Below are positions 7,001 to 15,084 of a DNA stretch of 23,486 bases, one piece after another; the first letter of the stretch is position 1; the number at the start of each line of letters is the position of its first letter. The translations under genes and the position numbers were made by a program. The stretch lies in assembly GCA_934661755.1 (NCBI GenBank), contig CAKUJM010000041.1, forward strand, positions 1-23,486, written 5' to 3'. The notes under the pieces were generated by a model. It was given only the letters and a program-made list of their open reading frames with translations, was not told the DNA's origin and made no database searches. Origin of the DNA: an uncultured Lentisphaeria bacterium (GTDB lineage Bacteria > Verrucomicrobiota > Lentisphaeria > Oligosphaerales > Oligosphaeraceae).

Positions 7001-9003
7001 ACAATCCATCAATGTTGCATTGGCTGTGGATCCTGCCAATGCTGGGCGTCTTCCATCTGGCGGCGGCACGGCGCAACCGCCGCCGGCTTGCCAATGCCGG
7101 CGGTCCGAAGGCCCGTGCCGTGGCGCAGGCGGCCATCCCCCGGACGGCGGGAATACTCCGGACGCTGCTGACCATGCTGGCGCTGTCGATGCTGATCATC
7201 GCCATGGCCGGGCCGGCCTGGAATCCCGTTGAAGAGACGATCCGTCGCGAAGGACGCGACGTGGTATTTGTCCTGGATGTCTCGAAGAGCATGCTGGCGG
7301 AGGATTTGCGCCCCAACCGCCTGGAGCGTGCCAAGGCCGACATCGCCGACTGCCTGGAGAGCCTTTCCGGCGATCGCATTGCGCTGGTGGCATTCGCCGG
7401 CACCGCCACGGTCCAATGCCCGCTCACCCAGGATTACGGCTTCTTCCGGATGATGCTGGCGGATGTATCCACCGACAGTGTCAGCCGTGGCGGCACCGCC
7501 ATCGGCGACGCCCTCCGGGTAGTCCAGAAGCAGGTCTTCGACGATCAGGAAAGATCCTGCCGCGACGTCATTCTGATCACCGACGGCGAAGATCATGATT
7601 CCTTTCCGGTGGAAGCCGCCAAAGCCCTGGGCGCAGCCGGCGTCCGGCTGATCGCCATCGGGATAGGCGATGACACCAGAGGCACGCCCATCCCGGTGAC
7701 GGATCCGCTGACCGGATTGAAAAGCAATATCCGGTACAATGGCCAGATCGTCCGGTCGAAGTTGGACTCGGCGACCCTCAAGCAGATGGTCAATGCCACT
7801 GCGGACGGAGTCTATCTTCCGGTGGCCACCAACACCATGGACTTGCGCGCCATCTACCGCCAATTGGTTGCCGCCGCCAGCAGCCGGACCATGGATGCCG
7901 AGCGCGTCACCCGGCTCGAACCCAAATTCCAGATCTTCATCGCCGCGTCGATGGTGTTGCTGGCGCTGGCGCTGATGCTGCCGAGCCGACGGCCGGTCCC
8001 GCCGCAGCTGCTGACCCTGGCAGTGTTGCTGGGATGCGCCTCCGCCATCCCCGCCGCGCCCAGCGCCCAGTCGCTCCTCGACGAAGGCAATGCCGCACTC
8101 GCATCGGGAAAATTCGCGGATGCCGCGGAGAAATACCAGGCCGCCGTGGAGTGCGCCCCGCCAGACAGGGCGCATCTTCTCAAATACAACCGTGCGCTTG
8201 CGCTGCGTCACGATGACCCGGAGACGGCGGAAAAGGAATTGTCCGAGGCATTGGAGGCGGCACGGCAGCAACCTGCCCCCGATCTGCCCTTCCAGGCCAA
8301 CTGCCTGACAGCCCAGGGAAATCTCAAATACCACCAGGCCGAACAGCAGGCGGGCAACCCCGGCACGCTGAATAATGCCCAAAAGTCGATTGACGGCGCA
8401 ATAAAATGCTATAAGGACGCGCTGGCATTGAATGCCGCCGCACCACTGGCTGAGGACAATCTGAAAACCGCAAAACTCAAACGACAGCAAATCCTGAAGC
8501 TGATGCGCCAGCAAAAACAGCAGGATCAAAAAGATCAGCAAGATCAAAAAGATCAGCAGGATCAAAAAGACCAGCAGGATCAGCAGGATCAGCAGGATCA
8601 GCAAGATCAGCAGAACCAGCAGAATCAGCAGAATCAGCAGAATCAGCAGAATCAGCAGAACCAGCAGAATCAGCAGAATCAGCAGAACCAGCAGAATCAG
8701 CAGAATCAGCAGAACCAGCAGAATCAGCAGAATCAGCAGAATCAGCAGAATCAGCAGAATCAGCAGAATCAGCAGAATCAGCAGGATCAGCAGGATCAAA
8801 AAGATCAGCAGAATCAGCAGAATCAGCAGAATCAGCAGGATCAGCAGTCTGCCGCCGGGACGCTAGCCAAACCTGAAGAGGACAAGGACCAGCCTCAGCC
8901 CCTGGATGGCGAATTGCAGCAGATCATCAACGCCGAGAAGGTTCGCCGGATGCAGCAGAAGGCCAGACAGTCACGGCAATCGCCGGTCGACAAGGATTGG
9001 TAA
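6994..9003 (+). CDS. batB: BatB-BatC fusion: vWA domain, TPR region and long Gln/Asn/Asp repeat tail
   Basis: ATG 6994 overlaps the batA stop by 7 nt and gives 669 residues. Two N-terminal membrane helices (MLHWLWILPMLGVFHLA and a second near 65-80) lead into a vWA domain with an intact MIDAS (D95-V-S97-K-S99, GTAIGDA, ITDGED with D197). After it comes a membrane helix (IFIAASMVLLALALMLPS) and then a second hydrophobic stretch ending AIPAAP that looks like the old signal peptide of a separate BatC. TPR-like helices with SLLDEGNAALASGKFADAAE follow at about 355-500. Residues 509-618 are an almost pure Q/N/D/K repeat, then a short charged tail. BatB and BatC are separate genes in Bacteroides, so I read this as a fusion. 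Confidence 0.9.
   Translation: MLNNPSMLHWLWILPMLGVFHLAAARRNRRRLANAGGPKARAVAQAAIPRTAGILRTLLTMLALSMLIIAMAGPAWNPVEETIRREGRDVVFVLDVSKSMLAEDLRPNRLERAKADIADCLESLSGDRIALVAFAGTATVQCPLTQDYGFFRMMLADVSTDSVSRGGTAIGDALRVVQKQVFDDQERSCRDVILITDGEDHDSFPVEAAKALGAAGVRLIAIGIGDDTRGTPIPVTDPLTGLKSNIRYNGQIVRSKLDSATLKQMVNATADGVYLPVATNTMDLRAIYRQLVAAASSRTMDAERVTRLEPKFQIFIAASMVLLALALMLPSRRPVPPQLLTLAVLLGCASAIPAAPSAQSLLDEGNAALASGKFADAAEKYQAAVECAPPDRAHLLKYNRALALRHDDPETAEKELSEALEAARQQPAPDLPFQANCLTAQGNLKYHQAEQQAGNPGTLNNAQKSIDGAIKCYKDALALNAAAPLAEDNLKTAKLKRQQILKLMRQQKQQDQKDQQDQKDQQDQKDQQDQQDQQDQQDQQNQQNQQNQQNQQNQQNQQNQQNQQNQQNQQNQQNQQNQQNQQNQQNQQNQQNQQNQQDQQDQKDQQNQQNQQNQQDQQSAAGTLAKPEEDKDQPQPLDGELQQIINAEKVRRMQQKARQSRQSPVDKDW
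8518..8847 (+). repeat. In-frame 9-bp tandem repeat coding (Q-Q-N/D)n
   Basis: 330 bp, 110 codons, built from CAGAATCAG and CAGGATCAG units with a few CAAAAAGAT (Q-K-D) variants at both ends. The unit length is a multiple of three, so copy-number changes keep the reading frame. The interior is nearly pure CAGAAT repeats, while the edges are more diverged, as expected for an array that expands and contracts in the middle. The opposite strand reads as a poly-Leu/Ile open frame, which is an artefact. Confidence 0.97.
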
Positions 9004-9035
9004 TAGCCTCGCCGGCAATGCAGAAAAGGACCGAA

Positions 9036-10865
9036 ATGAGAGCATTTCTTTGCAACATCGCATTTGTGCTATTGGCATCAATCGGCGCGTTGCTGGCCAT
9101 TGAGCCACAGATTGAGGCTGTAGTTTCCTCATCCACGGCTGCAGTCGGCGAGCCACTGGAATTCCAGGTGGTCATCACCATGGATCTAAGGTCCCGGACA
9201 CCGGATCTGACGCGCCCGCAATTTCCGTCGGATCTGCCATTCCGGGTGCAGGAATACCGGCCGTATCCGCAGCGTCTGCAGAGCATTGCCATCATCAATG
9301 GCCGCAAGGAGGACAACAGCCGCCTGACCATCACCTGCCCATATCTGCTGATTCCACAAAAAAGCGGCACGCACGCCATTCCGGCCTTGACTTATGTCGT
9401 TGACGGCAGGAAGCTTACCACCCAGCCGATCACCTTGACCATCACCGAGCGTCCGTCCAATGACTCCGCCACCACGGGCGTGACCATCACCCAGACGTTT
9501 TCACCCGCACGCTGCGTGCCGGGAAAAATGGTGCGGGCACGATGGGAGATCACCGTACCCCAGAACCGGAATATCCTGCGCATTGTCCCCGAATTGCCGC
9601 TTGTCGAACTGTCGCGCCATTTCAGGCTGACGGAGTCGCTGGAGGATCCCCAGTGGCATGAGGGACGCCGGATCATCAACGGCATCCCCTGCAGCACTTA
9701 CTCATGCGAGTCGCAATTGCGCCCCCTGGCCGAAGGGCGCATTGTCATCCCCGGCGCCAATGTCACCGCCGTGGTTCGAGTACAGGATGAACGACGCCAA
9801 TCGCGCCGGAACTCGCCATTTGACGATGATGATTTCTTCGGGTCGTTCTTTGACCGCGGGTACTCAACCCGGAATATCAGTGCGGTGGCAGATGACACGG
9901 AACTGGTCGTCGAACCTTTGCCGGCCGCCGGCCGGCCGGATAATTTCAGCGGACTGCTGGGGCCATTGACGGCCACTACGGAGGCCGAACCGGCAGATGT
10001 GTCCGTCGGCGACCCGATCCTCTTTAAAATCACCTTGCAGGGCAAGAACATATCCAGCGACAATGCCCTGCCGGACCTGAAGGGCTTCGACGCATTGTCG
10101 CAGTCATTCCGCATCAGCGGCGACGACCCGGGGATCGCCAATGGCGAGGCCATCACCTTCCAGCGTACCTTGCGCGCCACCAATGACCGCGTCACCGAAA
10201 TCCCCTCGCTGGAAATACCCTATTACGACACCGAACGGGAAGAATATGCCGTCGCCAAAACCACCGCCATCCCGCTGGCAGTCTCCGCCGCCAAGCAGAT
10301 CACGCTGGCGGATGCCTCCGGCAATGGCGTCAGCGGCAACAACGCCCAAGCCGCCGCAGCAGCAACGAAGGCGGAAGAAGCGTCTGCCGCAATGCCGGCG
10401 CAGGATCTGCGCCCCAACCACGACAGCACCGCCATCGCATTGTCGATAAGCCCGCGTGACAATCCCCTGCGGCGGCCAATTATGGCAATGCTGATTCTTC
10501 TGCCGCCGTCGCTATGGCTTGTCCTGGCATTGGCGAAGGCGCTGGCATCATGGCGCCGCCGCGATCCGCAAAGCCGCGCCAGCCGCAATGCGAAAGCGCT
10601 TTTCCGCCGGGAGCTGTCCGCCATCAAGGCGGAATCGCCGGATTGCGCAGGGCGGCTGTATGACGCACTGCAGAAGTACATGGCCACGCGCTACCGCCTG
10701 AACAGCCGGAGCATCACCGCCCGCGAGCTCCAGGGGCTGGCCAACATCCCCGACAGCCAGCGCAACGTGCTCACACAACTGCTGACACAATGCGAAAACG
10801 CCAAATTCGCCGGCGAAAACATCGACTTGACGTCCTTCCGGCGACAGGCGAAGGCACTGGACTGA
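9036..10865 (+). CDS. batD: BatD-like protein (oxygen tolerance family)
   Basis: The 609-residue protein starts at ATG 9036, with AAGGA at 9026-9030 and a signal peptide (MRAFLCNIAFVLLASIGALLA) directly after. Earlier in-frame starts at 8997 (TTG) and 9018 fit worse. The large extracytoplasmic part is beta-sandwich-like, with the early motif VSSSTAAVGEPLEFQVVI typical of BatD. A membrane helix near residues 481-505 (MAMLILLPPSLWLVLALAKAL) is followed by a ~100-residue cytoplasmic helical tail that resembles the tail of the protein at 4868-5914. It ends the plus-strand operon, 15 bp from the converging stop of the acyl-CoA synthetase, with no obvious terminator hairpin between. Confidence 0.88.
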   Translation: MRAFLCNIAFVLLASIGALLAIEPQIEAVVSSSTAAVGEPLEFQVVITMDLRSRTPDLTRPQFPSDLPFRVQEYRPYPQRLQSIAIINGRKEDNSRLTITCPYLLIPQKSGTHAIPALTYVVDGRKLTTQPITLTITERPSNDSATTGVTITQTFSPARCVPGKMVRARWEITVPQNRNILRIVPELPLVELSRHFRLTESLEDPQWHEGRRIINGIPCSTYSCESQLRPLAEGRIVIPGANVTAVVRVQDERRQSRRNSPFDDDDFFGSFFDRGYSTRNISAVADDTELVVEPLPAAGRPDNFSGLLGPLTATTEAEPADVSVGDPILFKITLQGKNISSDNALPDLKGFDALSQSFRISGDDPGIANGEAITFQRTLRATNDRVTEIPSLEIPYYDTEREEYAVAKTTAIPLAVSAAKQITLADASGNGVSGNNAQAAAAATKAEEASAAMPAQDLRPNHDSTAIALSISPRDNPLRRPIMAMLILLPPSLWLVLALAKALASWRRRDPQSRASRNAKALFRRELSAIKAESPDCAGRLYDALQKYMATRYRLNSRSITARELQGLANIPDSQRNVLTQLLTQCENAKFAGENIDLTSFRRQAKALD

Positions 10866-10880
10866 TCCCGCCCCGCGCCG

Positions 10881-12581
10881 TCAGCCGTTGCCCGATTCAC
10901 CGTTGCGGAATTTTTCCAGGTCATGCTGGCGGATCGCAGTGCGGCGGATCTTGCCGGAGCTGGTCTTGGGCAGCGCCTCCACAAACTCGACGATGCGCGG
11001 ATACTTATAAGGCGCAGTCACGCGCTTCACATGATTCTGCAGCTCCTTGACCAGATCCGGTGAAGGCGCGTACTTGCCATTCCTCACCAAGACCACGGTC
11101 GCCTTCACGGCCTCGCCACGAATGGCGTCGGGATAGGCGGTGACTGCGCATTCGAGCACCGCCGGATGCTCCATCAATGCCGACTCCACCTCGAATGGCC
11201 CGATGCGATAGCCGCTGGATTTTATGACATCGTCCGCACGGCCGTTGAACCAGATATAGCCGTCCTCGTCCCGCCATGCGGTGTCGCCGGTGAAATAGTC
11301 GTCGTCAGGCCATACCGCCGCCATCGCCTCGGGGGCGTTGATGTATCCGCGCAACAACCCCACCGGTCGCTGGCTCCTGGCATGGCGGATGACAATCTTG
11401 CCGACAATGCCGTCTTCGCAGGGGCGGCCGTCATCGTCAAGGATGTCGATGTCAAACACCGGAGAGAATTTGCCGGTGGATCCCGGCTTGATGGGAAACC
11501 ACGGGAAATTGGCGATCAGCACGCTGGTTTCAGATTGCCCGAACCCCTCGACCAGCGGCAGGCCGGTCTGGCGCAGCCACTGGTTGTAGACCTCGGGATT
11601 GAGCGGCTCGCCGGCAATTGAACACTGCTTGATCGTGGAGAAGTCGTATTTGCTCAAATCCTCCTTGATCAGATAACGGTAGATGGTCGGCGGCGCGCAA
11701 AAGCTGGTGAGACGGAACTTCTCCATCGCCGTGAGCAGGTCGTGGGCGACAAAGTGGCCGTCGGAATCAAATGACGCAATCACTGCACCGCAGATCCACT
11801 GTCCATAGATCTTCCCCCAGGCGAATTTCGCCCACCCGGAGTCGGCGGCAGTCATGTGCTTGCCGCCATCCTGGACATTCTGCCAATACCGGGCAGTCAC
11901 GATATGCCCCAGCGGCAGAGTGTAGTCGTGGTTGATCATCTTGGGCATGCCGCTGGTGCCGCTGGTGAAGTAGATCAGCATGGTGTCGCGGTCGCATGGA
12001 TAATCCGCGCCGGACGGCTTCTCCCAGACTGACGGGTATTTGACCACCTCCCTCCGGAAGTCAAAACGGCCGGCGCCCGGATCGTCGCCAACCACCAGAA
12101 TCTCCTGCACGCCAGGAACTTCGGAGGCCGATGCCTCGACCTCGTCGAGCACCTCCGGCAAATCCACGCATACCACCATCTTGACCTCCGCAGCCTTGAA
12201 CCGATAGACCAGGTCATGCCTCTTGAGCTGGAAGGATGCCGGAATCACCACCGCGCCAATCTTGTGGAGCGCCAGCATGCAAATCCAGACCTCGATGCGC
12301 TGCTTCAAAATCAGCAACACGCGGTCGCCCTTGCGGATCCCGTGCGCCTTGAAGAGGTTGGCCGCCTGGTTGCTCTGGCGGACGACATCGCCGAAAGTGA
12401 GGATCCGCTCCTGCATCTGGCCGTTCATCCAGGCCAGGGCCGGCTTGGAGTCGTCAATGCGCGCCCACTCATCGACGACATCATAGGCGAAATTGAACCT
12501 CGGTGGAACCACCACCCGGTAGTTGGCCTTGAAATCCTCGTACGATGAAAACTCTTGACGTGGAAGGAATTTCTCTAACAT
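10881..12581 (-). CDS. AMP-forming acyl-CoA synthetase (AcsM-like)
   Basis: The 566-residue enzyme belongs to the ANL superfamily and activates a carboxylic acid to acyl-AMP and then acyl-CoA. The P-loop YFTSGTSGMPK is at 204-214, GFGQSET (A5) at 346-352, TGD at 431-433, the hinge region GRADDVIKSSGYRIGPFEVE at 447-466, and the catalytic C-terminal Lys is K544 in KTSSGKIRR. The N-terminus (FNFAYDVVDEWA) resembles medium-chain AcsM-type enzymes, but the substrate is not certain. ATG 12581 has no good Shine-Dalgarno sequence. The 19-bp gap upstream leads straight into miniature-element copy 2. It lies in line with the regulator and potABC, so it may belong to that regulon. Confidence 0.93.
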   Translation of the reverse strand: MLEKFLPRQEFSSYEDFKANYRVVVPPRFNFAYDVVDEWARIDDSKPALAWMNGQMQERILTFGDVVRQSNQAANLFKAHGIRKGDRVLLILKQRIEVWICMLALHKIGAVVIPASFQLKRHDLVYRFKAAEVKMVVCVDLPEVLDEVEASASEVPGVQEILVVGDDPGAGRFDFRREVVKYPSVWEKPSGADYPCDRDTMLIYFTSGTSGMPKMINHDYTLPLGHIVTARYWQNVQDGGKHMTAADSGWAKFAWGKIYGQWICGAVIASFDSDGHFVAHDLLTAMEKFRLTSFCAPPTIYRYLIKEDLSKYDFSTIKQCSIAGEPLNPEVYNQWLRQTGLPLVEGFGQSETSVLIANFPWFPIKPGSTGKFSPVFDIDILDDDGRPCEDGIVGKIVIRHARSQRPVGLLRGYINAPEAMAAVWPDDDYFTGDTAWRDEDGYIWFNGRADDVIKSSGYRIGPFEVESALMEHPAVLECAVTAYPDAIRGEAVKATVVLVRNGKYAPSPDLVKELQNHVKRVTAPYKYPRIVEFVEALPKTSSGKIRRTAIRQHDLEKFRNGESGNG

Positions 12582-12599
12582 TGCGATATAAAATGAAAA

Positions 12600-12722
12600 C
12601 CTGAATCCGTGAAGTCAGATGAATTTGCGTCAAAATGAGGAATTTTGAGGCGGCGCACCGGGAAGACGTGACCGAAAAAAGACGAAATCGTGGCGAAAAA
12701 GCACCAACTTCACGGATTCAGG
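12600..12722. mobile_element. Miniature inverted-repeat element, copy 2
   Basis: A 123-bp segment with a perfect 16-bp terminal inverted repeat (CCTGAATCCGTGAAGT). Its reverse complement aligns along its whole length with the element at 4650-4773, at roughly three-quarters identity by eye, so the two lie in opposite orientation. No ORF and no obvious target-site duplication. It separates the regulator gene from the acyl-CoA synthetase. Confidence 0.88.
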
Positions 12723-12802
12723 TGGCAAATTTTCCGCTTGGCACAGCGCCTGGGACGAACCGCTTCATGATCCCGCATTCCGACGCCGCACTGGCCATGC
12801 CC

Positions 12803-13354
12803 TCACTGGATCACCGTCAGGAACTTCGACGGCACTGCGGTGGCATGCTGGGCATGGGGAATGCTGGGATCAAAGTAAATCGAGTCCCCCTGGTTCAAAA
12901 TGAATTCGTGGGAGCCAATGACCAGCTTGATGCTGCCCTCCAGGACGATGTTGAACTCCTGGCCATTGTGGGTGACCAGCTCGGCCGGCTTCTCGCCCGG
13001 CTCCAGCGTGACAATCATCGGCTCCATGGTGCGCCCCTTGAAATTGAAGGCCAGGCTCTGAAAACGGTATTCCGGATTGCGGTTGACCTGGATGCCCTGC
13101 CCCGCCCGCACAATGGTGTAGCCGCCCATGCGCGGCGCCTCGCCAGTAAGCAACGTCGTGAAATCGACACCGAAAATCCCCGCCAGCGCATAGATGGTGC
13201 TCACCGGCAAGGTCGCTTCCTCGCTTTCGTATTTCCGGTAGAGCTCCTCGGTGATGTCCAGACGCCTGGCAACCTCGGCGCAACTCATCTCCATGATCTG
13301 GCGCATCTCCCGGATGCGCGCCGCAATTTGGGACTCCGCAGTCTTGTTGTTCAT
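12803..13354 (-). CDS. XRE-family regulator with C-terminal cupin domain
   Basis: The 183-residue protein has a helix-turn-helix of the XRE type at about residues 10-70 (AEVARRLDITEELYRKYESEE) and a cupin at about 105-183, with EFNIVLEGSIKLVIGSHEFI and GDSIYFDPSIPHAQHA, which carries the usual His residues. Cupin-XRE proteins such as PuuR sense small metabolites and repress transport or catabolic genes. Its place 15 bp after potC, co-directional, suggests control of polyamine uptake and perhaps of the downstream acyl-CoA synthetase. The ligand is not visible in the sequence. Confidence 0.9.
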   Translation of the reverse strand: MNNKTAESQIAARIREMRQIMEMSCAEVARRLDITEELYRKYESEEATLPVSTIYALAGIFGVDFTTLLTGEAPRMGGYTIVRAGQGIQVNRNPEYRFQSLAFNFKGRTMEPMIVTLEPGEKPAELVTHNGQEFNIVLEGSIKLVIGSHEFILNQGDSIYFDPSIPHAQHATAVPSKFLTVIQ

Positions 13355-13369
13355 CTTGTGCCCCCGGGG

Positions 13370-14173
13370 TTAATTGCTATTGTGGTTGGTGCGCTTCATA
13401 ATCATCTGGCAACAGAGGATGGCCACGAAGGTGATCGCCAGCAGCAATGTCGACAGCGCATTGATCAACGGCATCGACCCCCGCTTGATCATCCCCTGGA
13501 TCTGGATCGGCAGCGTCGTCGTGCCCGGCCCATTGACAAAGAAGGTGATGACAAAGTCGTCGATGGACAGGGTGAATGCCAGCAATCCGCCGGCGATGAT
13601 TCCCGGCATGATGATGGGCACCAGCACCTTCCAGGTGGTCACCCAGCCATTGGCCCCCAGGTCGCGGGCCGCCTCCAGGATGGTCATGTCGAAGTCCTGG
13701 AGGCGTGAGAGCACCGCCATGGCGACATAGCTCACGCAGAAGGTGATATGGGCGATCACGATCGTCCCCAGCCCCAATTGGACGTGCACGGCCATGAAGA
13801 AGATCAGCAGGCTGATGCCGATGAGGATCTCCGGAACCACCAGCGGGGTGTAGATCAGGCAATAGTGGAAGTTCTGGAACCTGCCCTTGTAGCGGTGCAG
13901 CGCGAAGGCCGCGAAGGTCCCCAGGATGGTGGATCCCACGGTGGCCAGGGTCGCCACCACGAGGGTGTTGCGCAGCGCCCGCCAGATGTCCCGCCCCTTG
14001 GAGGAGAACAGCTCGCTGTACCAGCGCAGCGTAAATCCGGTCCACTCGGTGCCCTGCCGATTGGCGTTGAAGGAGTTGAACACCAATAGCAGGATCGGCA
14101 CATAGAAGAACAGCAACACCATCCAGGTGATGATGCCCGGAACCGGACTGCGGCGGAGGGGATTTCTTGCCAT
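13370..14173 (-). CDS. potC: Spermidine/putrescine-type ABC transporter permease PotC
   Basis: The 267-residue permease starts at ATG 14173, 2 nt after the potB stop, with AAGGAGG in the end of potB; the longer open frame to 14641 is only overlap with potB. Six hydrophobic segments are visible, and the cytoplasmic EAA loop for contact with the ATPase reads EAARDLGANGWVTTWKVLVP. The permease order B then C and the sequence (FYVPILLLVFNSFN) match PotC. It pairs with PotB in the inner membrane. Substrate specificity for polyamines is inferred from family resemblance and the PuuR-like regulator next door. Confidence 0.9.
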   Translation of the reverse strand: MARNPLRRSPVPGIITWMVLLFFYVPILLLVFNSFNANRQGTEWTGFTLRWYSELFSSKGRDIWRALRNTLVVATLATVGSTILGTFAAFALHRYKGRFQNFHYCLIYTPLVVPEILIGISLLIFFMAVHVQLGLGTIVIAHITFCVSYVAMAVLSRLQDFDMTILEAARDLGANGWVTTWKVLVPIIMPGIIAGGLLAFTLSIDDFVITFFVNGPGTTTLPIQIQGMIKRGSMPLINALSTLLLAITFVAILCCQMIMKRTNHNSN

Positions 14174-14175
14174 CT

Positions 14176-15084
14176 TCAGACCACCTCCTTGGCCGGCGAC
14201 GCCGAACCATCGGGATTCTTCTTGTCCTTGAGGAAATACAGCAATGGCAGGAACATCACCACCGTCATCAGGGCGGCCAGAGCACATGCGGCCGGCAGAT
14301 TGCGGTTCTCCAAGGTCAAGCGGACAATGATATTGCCCAGCATCAGCGAATCCTTCCCCCCCACCAGATCCGGAATGACATACGAGCCGATGCAGGGGAT
14401 CAGCACCATCAGACATGCCGATACCAGACCGTCGGCAATCCCCGGCACAAAGACGTGGATGAAGGAATACAGCCGCGACGCCCCCAAGTCCATGGCCGCC
14501 TCGAAAAGCGAAAAGTCGAATTTTTCGGCGGCGGCATAGAGCGGCAATATCGCAAAGGGCAATTCGGTATACACCATCACCAGCAGCACCGCCTCCGGAC
14601 GGTATAGCAGAATGGTGTCCGGTGGAATGACATGCAGCCATACCAGCAACCCCTTGAGCATCCCCTCCGGATGCAGCACCGACTTCCAGGCGAAAATGCG
14701 GATCAGGAAATTGGTCCAGAAGGGGATGATGGTGAGCAGCAGCATGATGTCACGCTTGACTGCGGACGCGCGGGCCATATAATAGGCCACCGGAATCGAA
14801 ATCGCCAGGGTGATGGCGGTGCAGGCCACGCTCATCCAGACGGTGCGCCAGATCACCTCGGGATAATTGGGCTGGCGGATCGCCTTGAGGGTCTCCAGGG
14901 TCCACTCGCCGCCAATGCCGCCATTCTCCCCACGACTCCGGAAGGCGATGAAAAAGATGATCACCGTCGGAATCAGGAAGAAGATGGTCAGCCAGATCAG
15001 CGATGGCGCCGTGGTGGCCGCCTCGCGCCGCCAAGCCGGATTAAACAGCCGCGGCGACGGCTGCTTGATAACGGACTCCTTCAT
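14176..15084 (-). CDS. potB: Spermidine/putrescine-type ABC transporter permease PotB
   Basis: The 302-residue permease begins with a short polar N-terminus, a first membrane helix (LIWLTIFFLIPTVIIFFIAF) and about five further hydrophobic helices. The EAA loop reads EAAMDLGASRLYSFIHVFVP. The start ATG overlaps the potA stop (ATGA at 15084-15081), and the stop lies 2 nt from potC, so the three genes are translationally coupled. It forms the heterodimeric channel with PotC. Confidence 0.92.
   Translation of the reverse strand: MKESVIKQPSPRLFNPAWRREAATTAPSLIWLTIFFLIPTVIIFFIAFRSRGENGGIGGEWTLETLKAIRQPNYPEVIWRTVWMSVACTAITLAISIPVAYYMARASAVKRDIMLLLTIIPFWTNFLIRIFAWKSVLHPEGMLKGLLVWLHVIPPDTILLYRPEAVLLVMVYTELPFAILPLYAAAEKFDFSLFEAAMDLGASRLYSFIHVFVPGIADGLVSACLMVLIPCIGSYVIPDLVGGKDSLMLGNIIVRLTLENRNLPAACALAALMTVVMFLPLLYFLKDKKNPDGSASPAKEVV

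Noticed and set aside
7009..8799. Minus-strand open frame of 596 codons with a poly-Leu/Ile start
   Set aside because: It is the antisense of the Gln/Asn repeat tract and of the BatB-BatC gene; the hydrophobic run comes only from the repeat.
12585..12614. Hybrid promoter formed by the element end (TTCACG, 17 bp, TATATC)
   Set aside because: The -10-like hexamer ends only 3 nt before the acyl-CoA synthetase ATG, so transcription would begin inside the gene.
12635..13708. Plus-strand open frame of 357 codons
   Set aside because: It runs antisense through the regulator and potC and starts inside miniature-element copy 2; the His/Arg-rich product has no domain.
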